A stretch of 10,122 nucleotides of DNA from ANME-2 cluster archaeon (GTDB lineage: Archaea; Halobacteriota; Methanosarcinia; Methanosarcinales; Methanogasteraceae): positions 1-10,122 of the forward strand of contig PIXW01000139.1 in assembly GCA_003601535.1 (NCBI GenBank), given 5' to 3'. The notes beneath the pieces are model-generated. The model saw only the letters and a list, made by a program, of their open reading frames with translations, did no database searches and was not told the origin of the DNA. This document shows, in pieces, positions 1 to 5,888 of this stretch; positions within the stretch are counted from its first letter, which is position 1, and each line of letters starts with the position of its first letter. The position numbers and the translations under genes were made by a program.

Positions 1-2
1 AT

Positions 3-269
3 TTCACGCATTATAAGCCTCCGGCAGTTGCGTACGAGATCGATCATTACGTGATTGAGCCGCTACTTGAACTGAACGTCACCGAGTTTTATTCACGAAT
101 CCAGGAGCGGGATGCCAGTGTATGTGGATACGGTCCGATCGCTGTTATGGTGAGGGTGAGCAGAGGGCTTGGCGCAAATTATGGCAGATTGCTCAATTAT
201 TCGAACAGCGGGGACGTTCAGCCGATGCCAGAGGTGGTCGGATATGCAGGGATTGTGGTAGGGCTGTGA
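3..269 (+). CDS. MEMO-family protein (AmmeMemoRadiSam system protein B), C-terminal part
   Basis: This is the last 88 codons of a gene that begins before the window. The reading frame is open from base 3 to the TGA at 267-269. It reads F-T-H-Y near the left edge (the end of the family's SSDxSHY-like motif), then CGYGPIAV (Cys codon at 123-125), then L-N-Y-S-N-S-G-D-V and VVGYAGIVVG at the end. This order of motifs is typical of the C-terminus of the MEMO/AmmeMemoRadiSam B family. Human MEMO1 has an equivalent Cys in its vestigial metal site (known family fact). The family is related to extradiol dioxygenase-like folds; its archaeal role is unknown, but it commonly occurs with AMMECR1 and a radical SAM protein. 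The stop overlaps a GTG (GTGA, 266-269) that could start the next small frame. Only the C-terminal third or so is visible, so the N-terminal His ligands cannot be checked. Confidence 0.85.
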   Translation, partial: FTHYKPPAVAYEIDHYVIEPLLELNVTEFYSRIQERDASVCGYGPIAVMVRVSRGLGANYGRLLNYSNSGDVQPMPEVVGYAGIVVGL

Positions 270-314
270 GCGCGGAAGGGGGGTGTCGCACTGTTTGGCA
301 TCTGTGATAAGAAC

Positions 315-479
315 ATGGCAGTCCCTTGCTTCGTTGCCATACCCTGCAGACTCGTCTACGGATTAAGGGTTGAAGATGTACGGTTTGATGATTTCAATAC
401 GCATGGCATCGGCGACAACTGCGTAACATCTCCGGGCGCGCTTACGGTTCTGCAGATGATAGCCGGGGTACCTGTATGA
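315..479 (+). CDS. Small unassigned ORF (54 aa), possibly the 3' part of a frameshifted 70-aa gene
   Basis: I do not recognise this product. The frame is open from the MEMO stop (269) to the TGA at 477-479, and the first ATG in it is at 315. The stop overlaps the start of the next gene (ATGA, 476-479). Codon choice looks coding, with mixed GAT/GGC/AAC/ATC codons and few rare ones. The encoded peptide has hydrophobic and mixed segments (AVPCFVAIP, then EDVRFDDF and ALTVLQMIAG) and three Cys. No ribosome binding site lies just ahead of ATG 315. A GTG at 266, overlapping the MEMO stop, would start the same protein if one G were removed from the G6 run at 278-283. That would give a 70-aa product joined to both neighbours by 4-nt overlaps. 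It may therefore be a frameshifted gene, a sequencing error or a decayed remnant. Confidence 0.4.
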   Translation: MAVPCFVAIPCRLVYGLRVEDVRFDDFNTHGIGDNCVTSPGALTVLQMIAGVPV

Positions 480-1939
480 ACCAGAAGAACAGATATCCCA
501 TACTATTCATCGCAATCGTCCTGTTAGCATCAGCACTCCGATTTTACGCTCTTGGTGACCGGGTCTTCCATCATGACGAAGGTGTGCACGGCTACTTATC
601 CTATAGATTGCTGAAAGACGGAGCATATCACTATGATCCGACATATCACGGTCCTTTTCTCTATTACACGACAGCAGCAATCTTCAAATTGTTCGGAGAC
701 TCGAACTTCACAGCCCGGCTCCTTCCGGCGGTCGCTGGTGTGCTGCTGGTCGCACTGATCTACGCACTGCGCGATCAACTCGGAGAAACGGGTGCGCTCC
801 TCACAGCAGCGATGATCGCAATCTCGCCATCGTTCCTGTATTATTCAAGATTTCTGAGAAATGACACCTACATCGCTCTCTTTTCGCTCGTCTTCGTAAT
901 ATCTGCTGTTAAATATATAAAATACAGAAGTGACTGGCGCAGGCTGATCTACGTATGCACGGGCGCAGTGGCAGGCGCGCTTGCCATCTGCACCAAGGAG
1001 AATGCGTACATCATCGCTGGCATCTTTTTACTGTTTGTGCTGGGTTACCTCATAGCCAGAAAAGAGATGGACATCTCCACAGCGATCGATGCATCACTGT
1101 TTGCGCTGATCTTCTTTACCATCTTTGCATTAGTCTATACCAACTTCCTCACGAATCCATCCGCACTGGCATCGGTCGTTCCTGATGCCATCAACCACTG
1201 GGTCGAGATGCACAGAATCAAGCGAATCGGAGGTCACTGGTCATTTTATCTCCCGATTCTTGTCCGATATGAACTTCTGATCACATTATTCGCACTCATC
1301 GGTGGAATACATTATCTGAAAAAAAGAAATATGTTTATGATATTCCTGCTGTACTGGGGTTTGAGCTCACTCATCGCATATTCGTATCTACAGGAGAAGG
1401 TGCCATGGCTTGTACTTCATATCCTGCTTCCGTTTGTACTGATCGCTGGTGCATATCTCGGGGAGCTGCTGCCGTCTCTTTCGCAAAGACCAAAGAACGT
1501 CGAAGCAGTGATGGTGCTTGCAATTGTGCTCTCTGCAGGATTATTTATCCAGCAAAGTATATTTATTAATTATTGTGAAAACACAGCATCAGACGAGATC
1601 ACGGTACATGGCATACCTGTACATGGACTCATCTATGTGCAGACCACATCAGAGGTGCTGGATGTGGTTGATTTTGTTGATCAGCGCATCCATGATGATC
1701 CGAATGCGAGCATATTGGTTGCGGCTCCAGAGAATGATTACTGGCCCCTGCCATGGTACATGCGGAACTATAAGGGGTGCGGATATCTAAATAAGGTTCC
1801 TGAACATTCGGACGCTGATATTGTCATCATCCCTGAGTCGGAAAGACACAATATCACGCTTGACTGGAGATACTCAAAGAGGGAATTCACGCTGCGCCCT
1901 GGCTACGAGATGGTGATGTACTACTACAATCCTGAATAA
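476..1939 (+). CDS. Agl23-like membrane glycosyltransferase (TIGR03663 family, GT-C fold)
   Basis: A 487-residue integral membrane protein with about 11-12 hydrophobic segments (first at residues 8-25, last ending near 370), followed by a soluble tail of about 115 residues. After the first helix comes HHDEGVHG (residues 32-39; D34-E35 is the acidic motif of the first outer loop of GT-C enzymes), then YDPTYHGPFLYY (53-64) and YSRFLRND (123-130). The tail carries WPLPWYMR (423-430). These motifs and their order match the archaeal family named for the 'flippase activity-associated protein Agl23', related to dolichol-phosphate-sugar-dependent glycosyltransferases of family 39. The likely role is transfer of a lipid-linked sugar at the outer face of the membrane during protein or lipid glycosylation; donor and acceptor are unknown. 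The ATG overlaps the preceding stop (ATGA). The 3' end overlaps convergent truA by 16 bp. No other glycosylation genes are visible nearby. Confidence 0.85.
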   Translation: MNQKNRYPILFIAIVLLASALRFYALGDRVFHHDEGVHGYLSYRLLKDGAYHYDPTYHGPFLYYTTAAIFKLFGDSNFTARLLPAVAGVLLVALIYALRDQLGETGALLTAAMIAISPSFLYYSRFLRNDTYIALFSLVFVISAVKYIKYRSDWRRLIYVCTGAVAGALAICTKENAYIIAGIFLLFVLGYLIARKEMDISTAIDASLFALIFFTIFALVYTNFLTNPSALASVVPDAINHWVEMHRIKRIGGHWSFYLPILVRYELLITLFALIGGIHYLKKRNMFMIFLLYWGLSSLIAYSYLQEKVPWLVLHILLPFVLIAGAYLGELLPSLSQRPKNVEAVMVLAIVLSAGLFIQQSIFINYCENTASDEITVHGIPVHGLIYVQTTSEVLDVVDFVDQRIHDDPNASILVAAPENDYWPLPWYMRNYKGCGYLNKVPEHSDADIVIIPESERHNITLDWRYSKREFTLRPGYEMVMYYYNPE

Positions 1940-2730
1940 AGAACCTCCTTCATGGTTGCATGCCATACCATCGCATCCATGAATGCCTTTTCCATCCTTC
2001 TTTTCGAATACTCGTCCTCAATCCATTCGATGCCTTCAAACACGACGTTTCGCAGCACCAGACCATAAGCAGGCGCGGGTTTTATTCCCTGACGGTGGCG
2101 CGCTGGATTAAGCATGTCCAGAAGCCAGTCCTGATTGCGTTTCCTGCATCCGATCTCTTCCAGTGCTGCAGCGATCCTCCGCACCATGTTCCATAGAAAA
2201 CTCGGTGCCGTTATATCAATGACGATTAAGTTATTTCTTTCGTGGATATCGATCTTATCGATGGTTCGGATAGTGCCCCCCTTTTCCTTCGTGAAATTTG
2301 AGAAATCATGCGTTCCGGTGAAGAGATGGCTCGATTCTCTCATAAGAGTGAGATCGTATCCTCTGTTGTAGAGAAAATACCGGTATTCACGGCGAATAGC
2401 GTCTCTGCGCGGATCAAAATCATCAGGCACCTCTGCGTGAGCCCACACCCAGATATCATCCGGAAGATTGCTGTTTACAATTCTTGGAAGCGAGTCGCCG
2501 AACCCGGTGCCGGTGTCAAAGGCTATAACCTGTCCTGCTGCGTGCACGCCCCGATCGGTTCTTGCCGCCCTCGAATACCGTGCTTCTCTGATATCATTTA
2601 CGATACCGGATTTTTTTAGCGATGAGAAGACCTCATACTCAACGGTGCAAACGTTCGGCTGAATCTGGAATCCGTGATACCGGTCGCCGGTGTATGCCAG
2701 TTTGAGTGCGATTCTGGTTGAGGCGGTCAT
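1924..2730 (-). CDS. truA: tRNA pseudouridine synthase A (TruA)
   Basis: A 268-residue protein of the TruA family, which isomerises uridines in the anticodon stem-loop of tRNAs (positions 38-40 in bacteria). The N-terminus reads LKLAYTGDRYHGFQ, the usual first strand and loop. The catalytic motif ARTDRGVHAAGQV contains the invariant Asp at residue 59. Later come NIWVWA-like DDIWVWAHAEV, the R-R-E-Y-R-Y-F segment, THDFSNF and FLWNMVRRI, all in family order, and length is normal. The frame stays open upstream to 2829, but those 33 extra residues are not TruA-like and would run into the divergent gene at 2821, so ATG 2730 is chosen. A TATA-like box (2751-2760) lies 21-30 bases ahead, consistent with a nearly leaderless message. 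The stop (TAG) overlaps the end of the Agl23-like gene. Confidence 0.93.
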   Translation of the reverse strand: MTASTRIALKLAYTGDRYHGFQIQPNVCTVEYEVFSSLKKSGIVNDIREARYSRAARTDRGVHAAGQVIAFDTGTGFGDSLPRIVNSNLPDDIWVWAHAEVPDDFDPRRDAIRREYRYFLYNRGYDLTLMRESSHLFTGTHDFSNFTKEKGGTIRTIDKIDIHERNNLIVIDITAPSFLWNMVRRIAAALEEIGCRKRNQDWLLDMLNPARHRQGIKPAPAYGLVLRNVVFEGIEWIEDEYSKRRMEKAFMDAMVWHATMKEVLYSGL

Positions 2731-2820
2731 TGTTTTACGATATGCTGACCTATACAAATAACATTCTGGCTGATCTCGCAAACAATACCTATTTGACGAA
2801 ACACAACCATCCAAAAAAAC
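2731..2820. promoter_or_regulatory. Divergent promoter region between truA and the isopropylmalate-type dehydrogenase
   Basis: This 90-base AT-rich gap separates two genes that diverge. On the minus strand, TATTTGTATA (complement of 2751-2760) is a plausible archaeal TATA box, placed so that transcription would begin close to the truA ATG at 2730. On the plus strand, tatacaaata at the same place is a weak match, as is the stretch around 2784-2795, closer to the ATG at 2821. The plus-strand gene has no purine-rich ribosome binding site (the bases before its ATG are mostly C and A), which suggests a leaderless or short-leader transcript. Assignments are by eye. Confidence 0.4.
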
Positions 2821-3807
2821 ATGCACCATCCAAAAATCGCAGTCGTTGAAGGCGATGGAATCGGAAAAGAGGTTATTCCAGCTGCACTTCAGGTGCTGGA
2901 CGCACTTTCGCTCGATGTCGAAAAGGTACCGGTCGAGATCGGATATGGTCGGTGGGAACGTACAGGCAGAGCGATAACAGAAGAGGATTTTGATATCTTC
3001 AGATCGTGCGACTGTATATTTTTTGGTGCGATCACAACGCCGCCGGATCCGGAGTATCGAAGTGTCCTTATCCAGATCAGAAGAGGGTTCGATCTGTATG
3101 CCAATATCAGACCGATTAAGGATGTGACAAACGGTTCAAACATCGATTTTACGATCGTCCGTGAGAACACCGAGGGCATGTATTCAGGAATCGAGCATGT
3201 TTTTCCTGATGCGGTATATTCAACGAGGGTTATCACCCGCAGAGGATGTGAGCGCATCGCAGCGTATGCATGTTCCCTTGCTCATAAAAAACGTTTGACG
3301 ATCGTGCACAAAGCCAACATATTGAAGTCGTGCTGGCTCTTTAGAGACGTGTGCATCGATATTGCGGATCAGAACGGAATCCAGTGGGAGGATATGCTTG
3401 TTGATGCTGCTGCGCACCGTCTGGTGCTGGATCCTGAGCGGTTCGAGGTGATCGTCACAACCAATCTCTTCGGAGACATTCTGAGCGATATGTCTGCTGC
3501 CCTTATCGGCGGGCTTGGCGTCTGTGCAAGCGCAAACATCGGAACTGATTATGCACTATTTGAGCCTGTGCATGGAAGCGCGCCCGATATCGCTTCAAGA
3601 GGGCTCGCAAATCCGATAGCAGCAATCATGAGTCTTGCGATGATGCTCCGCTGGTATGGTGCAATCAGAGAGGCTGACGCGGTTGAGGCTGCAGTGTCTG
3701 AGGTGGTATCTCGCGGCATCACAACCCCTGACATTGGCGGACGGTGCTCGACAACAGAGGTTGCGGACGCGATTGTGAGGGTGGTCGAAGAGAATCTGGC
3801 GACATAA
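2821..3807 (+). CDS. Isopropylmalate/homoisocitrate dehydrogenase family protein (LeuB/AksF type)
   Basis: A 328-residue beta-decarboxylating dehydrogenase that oxidises a 2-hydroxy-3-carboxy acid to a 2-oxoacid with CO2 release. It starts with IAVVEGDGIGKEVIP (6-20), then FDLYANIRP (90-98, Arg97), VRENTEGMYSG (113-123, Arg114, Tyr121), HKAN (163-166, catalytic Lys164), VDAAA (194-198, Asp195), NLFGDILSD (215-223; metal-binding Asp219 and Asp223) and FEPVHGSAPDIA (247-258). Asp in HGSAPDI is the residue usually linked to NAD rather than NADP use. The segment after the catalytic Lys (LKSCWLFRD) is like bacterial LeuB in length, whereas FGAITTP (68-74) and the SALIGGLG-like AALIGGLG resemble AksF-type enzymes. 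It could thus serve leucine synthesis, CoB 2-oxosuberate chain elongation, or both. No leuCD/aksDE partner lies in the window. The ATG has no clear ribosome binding site. Confidence 0.85.
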   Translation: MHHPKIAVVEGDGIGKEVIPAALQVLDALSLDVEKVPVEIGYGRWERTGRAITEEDFDIFRSCDCIFFGAITTPPDPEYRSVLIQIRRGFDLYANIRPIKDVTNGSNIDFTIVRENTEGMYSGIEHVFPDAVYSTRVITRRGCERIAAYACSLAHKKRLTIVHKANILKSCWLFRDVCIDIADQNGIQWEDMLVDAAAHRLVLDPERFEVIVTTNLFGDILSDMSAALIGGLGVCASANIGTDYALFEPVHGSAPDIASRGLANPIAAIMSLAMMLRWYGAIREADAVEAAVSEVVSRGITTPDIGGRCSTTEVADAIVRVVEENLAT

Positions 3808-3879
3808 GTATTTATACCATGACGTAAAAACGTAAAACAAGCGGTAGGCTGTGTTTAATTTCATATCGCAGGGAGCATT
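3808..3879 (+). promoter_or_regulatory. Promoter/leader of the DUF424 gene cluster, with tandem octamer
   Basis: The 72 bases between the dehydrogenase stop and the DUF424 ATG hold a good TATA-like box, tatttatac (3809-3817), right after the upstream stop. They also hold a perfect tandem repeat of the octamer acgtaaaa (3822-3829 and 3830-3837) and a ribosome binding site, caggga/gggag (3869-3875), 4-5 bases before the ATG at 3880. A start about 25 bases past the TATA box would leave a leader of about 40 bases. The tandem octamer sits between TATA box and probable start, where a repressor could act; that role is inference. Confidence 0.45.
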
Positions 3880-4221
3880 ATGTATCTCAAGACCCACACC
3901 TCTGATGGAACGTTGCTGATCGCAATATGCGATCGCGAGTTGATCGGTCAGACGTTCAGCGATGGTTTGCTGACACTGGAGGTGTCCGAGTTCTTCTATA
4001 GAGGTGAGATCGCATCTTCATCTGATATTAGAGATGCGCTGGAACACGCGATGGTTGCCAATCTCGTTGGCGAGCGGTCTGTCGGGCATGCACTCGAAGG
4101 TGGGTTTATAATCGAAGAGAATATCCTTATAATCGATGGTATACCACACGCTCAGATGGCAACGGCAGCGTCTTTGCCAGTCAACGCCTCTGGCGCTACA
4201 GATGTGATAGGACGTGATTGA
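3880..4221 (+). CDS. DUF424 family protein
   Basis: A 113-residue archaeal protein of unknown function. The N-terminal part, MYLKTH then LLIAICDRELIGQTF (about 12-26), followed by LTLEVSEFFYRGE (31-43), and the later ANLVGERSVGHALEGGFI and IDGIPHAQ, follow the pattern of DUF424 (PF04242), a small archaeal family. The last 15 or so residues (A-S-L-P-V-N-A-S-G region) look like a disordered tail beyond the usual domain end. It is cytoplasmic, with no signal peptide. A good ribosome binding site lies before the ATG. Its stop overlaps the GTG start of the next gene by 8 nt (GTGATTGA), so it is the first gene of a packed five-gene cluster. Confidence 0.87.
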   Translation: MYLKTHTSDGTLLIAICDRELIGQTFSDGLLTLEVSEFFYRGEIASSSDIRDALEHAMVANLVGERSVGHALEGGFIIEENILIIDGIPHAQMATAASLPVNASGATDVIGRD

Positions 4222-4972
4222 CATAGTAACAGATAGCGAGATCACTGCAACATCATCCGATGTAGAGATTCCGAGTGAGGGTATCGTTGTCCGGGATGAA
4301 ATAGAGTTGATCGATTCCGTTATAGCAAAACACAGGCGGTTCCTTGATGAGTATCAGAGTGAGTTTTTGGCCTCTGATTCGCAGGTCTCAACGCTCAGAG
4401 AATTGTCTGACGAGGAGAAGCGGGCGCGAGACAAGATCAATGAACATGTTGCTGGATTAAAAGAGAGGCGGCAGCTGCTGTACCATCAGGCGAAACAATG
4501 CAGAATTGAGATGTTTGATCTGATCAACATCAACCGGGATATGCAGAAGGACGAACAGGAGATGGCACGCCTGCAGAAAGAGGTCGAGATGCTGGACTGG
4601 AAACTTCAGACAACGGTCATGGGCATCAGGAAGGAGCGGGAGATCGTTGAAAAGATCAAAAAACTCTCTCTAAGAATTGAAGAGATAAATGACGGCAGAC
4701 CCACCGGTGGAACTGATCAAGAGATCAAACGATTGTCCGCACGGATCAAAGAGATGATGGAAGAGGCTGATGAGTGCCATAAGGAACTTGTTTCAATCGC
4801 AGACCAATCCCAGGAACACCATGGATCATTTATTGAGTATGCCGAACAGTTGAGGGGGGCGCGCGGACGCCATATCTGGCTTCAAAATCGAATCAAAAGC
4901 CACAAAACTGCGGTTGATTACTGGGAAGGCAAACAGAGGGAGATGGCAGCAGGGGGTGACAACAGTGACTGA
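4214..4972 (+). CDS. Archaeal coiled-coil protein (COG1340-like), first of a tandem pair
   Basis: A 252-residue, highly charged protein. After about 25 acidic, probably disordered residues, it is almost entirely helical with heptad-like spacing, from about residue 28 (DEIELIDSVIAKHRRFLDEY) through LRELSDEEKRARDKINEHV, EVEMLDWKLQ and IKKLSLRIEEI. A glycine-proline break sits at about 160 (GRPTGG), and a second helical half follows to about 245. No membrane segment, signal peptide or catalytic motif is visible. It resembles archaeal coiled-coil proteins of the COG1340 type; related genes are often labelled 'phosphoserine phosphatase', but no haloacid dehalogenase DxDxT motif is present, so that label does not apply. 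The GTG start at 4214 overlaps the DUF424 stop, with a partial ribosome binding site (tGTGAT, about 4202-4207) ahead. Its end overlaps the next coiled-coil gene by 8 nt. Function unknown. Confidence 0.85.
   Translation: MIDIVTDSEITATSSDVEIPSEGIVVRDEIELIDSVIAKHRRFLDEYQSEFLASDSQVSTLRELSDEEKRARDKINEHVAGLKERRQLLYHQAKQCRIEMFDLININRDMQKDEQEMARLQKEVEMLDWKLQTTVMGIRKEREIVEKIKKLSLRIEEINDGRPTGGTDQEIKRLSARIKEMMEEADECHKELVSIADQSQEHHGSFIEYAEQLRGARGRHIWLQNRIKSHKTAVDYWEGKQREMAAGGDNSD
4951..4957 (+). promoter_or_regulatory. Ribosome binding site that fixes the start of the second coiled-coil gene
   Basis: The sequence agggggtga, lying inside the end of the first coiled-coil gene, resembles the archaeal ribosome binding consensus GGAGGTGAT. 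It lies about 7 bases before GTG 4965. This favours GTG 4965 over the longer TTG start at 4914 and over the ATG at 4995. Confidence 0.55.
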
Positions 4973-5885
4973 TAATTCTAATGGATATAAAGATATGACT
5001 GAAAGGGACTTAAAAAATCATATTGAACTTCTAAAACGGCAGATAAGTGGTTTAAATAGTGAGATACGAAAATCCATCGAAGAAATTAAATTGCATCGCG
5101 AATCATTGAAAACACTGCGGGAGAAGCGCGATGAATTGAATGCAGCGGTCAGGGAATGTCTGAGCAGGGCAGAAGTTTGTAGAAAGGCTCGTGATGATAT
5201 CAACCAGAAGATTGCGGATCTGAAAAAACTCAGAGATGATACGCAGAACCAGATAAATCAGTATCGCAATCGAGCGAATCAGATGAAAGAGAGACGTGAC
5301 AAATTAAATGCAATTGCGAGGATGCATACCACAAGTCTGGAGAAGGCATACGCACATGAACTGTATGTATTCATTCACGCTGATATTCCATTAAAACATG
5401 AAATAGATGCTTATGAACGATTGAAAAACATTGGAGAGAGGTTGAACATGAGCCGGGAGGCAGATGCAATTCACAGTGAACTCATCACGATCTACAAACA
5501 GATACGGGAACTGCGCACGACTGCCGATGATATCCATCAGGTTATTCAGGGTCTTGCAGATGAATCGCAGCATTATCACGATGAGTTACTCGGTATATAT
5601 AAGGAACTGGATGCTGCCCGCAAGGAGGCAAATTCGTATCACGCACGGCTGAAGGATAAATACCATATCATCGATCCGCTGAGCAAATCGATCGATGCGC
5701 ATAAGGCATCGGTTGCGAACATGCGAAAGGAGCTATCTGAATGTCTTGATGCGTTAAAAGAGAGGCAGCAACAGACTGATACGGAAGATCGGAAGATTGC
5801 ACTGGAAAAATTTAAAACATCAGGACGTATGAGTCTGGAAGACCTTCGAGTACTGATGGAACATAACGATATCTCGTTCGACTGA
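4965..5885 (+). CDS. Archaeal coiled-coil protein (COG1340-like), second of a tandem pair
   Basis: A 306-residue protein with long charged helices. From about residue 12 (ERDLKNHIELLKRQISGL) it runs through ESLKTLREKRDELNAAV and QINQYRNRANQMKERRDKLN. A less coiled middle follows (about 120-160, H-E-L-Y-V-F-I-H-A-D-I-P then YERLKNIGERL), then a second coil rich in His and Tyr (DESQHYHDELLGIYKELDAA). The C-terminus, FKTSGRMSLEDLRVLMEHND, is a short amphipathic tail typical of archaeal proteins in this group. No enzymatic motif is visible. The chosen GTG (4965) overlaps the previous stop by 8 nt (GTGACTGA), mirroring the junction before it; an in-frame TTG at 4914 would add 17 residues overlapping the previous gene. 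The 5' third is more AT-rich than its neighbours. Likely a structural or scaffold protein; function unknown. Confidence 0.85.
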   Translation: MTDNSNGYKDMTERDLKNHIELLKRQISGLNSEIRKSIEEIKLHRESLKTLREKRDELNAAVRECLSRAEVCRKARDDINQKIADLKKLRDDTQNQINQYRNRANQMKERRDKLNAIARMHTTSLEKAYAHELYVFIHADIPLKHEIDAYERLKNIGERLNMSREADAIHSELITIYKQIRELRTTADDIHQVIQGLADESQHYHDELLGIYKELDAARKEANSYHARLKDKYHIIDPLSKSIDAHKASVANMRKELSECLDALKERQQQTDTEDRKIALEKFKTSGRMSLEDLRVLMEHNDISFD

Positions 5886-5888
5886 AAT

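Noticed and set aside
122..307. Open frame of 61 codons across the end of the MEMO gene
   Set aside because: It is a different frame over a recognisable MEMO C-terminus and has an Arg/Cys-rich shadow composition.
2731..2829. N-terminal extension of TruA by 33 residues up to 2829
   Set aside because: The extra residues do not resemble TruA, would overlap the divergent dehydrogenase start, and would swallow the promoter region; ATG 2730 gives the normal family length.
4914..4964. TTG start at 4914 for the second coiled-coil gene
   Set aside because: It would overlap the preceding gene by 59 bases and lacks a ribosome binding site, whereas GTG 4965 has agggggtga ahead and an 8-nt overlap matching the neighbouring junction.
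4214..5885. Phosphoserine phosphatase label for the coiled-coil genes
   Set aside because: No DxDxT or other haloacid dehalogenase motif is present; the proteins are nearly all charged helix.
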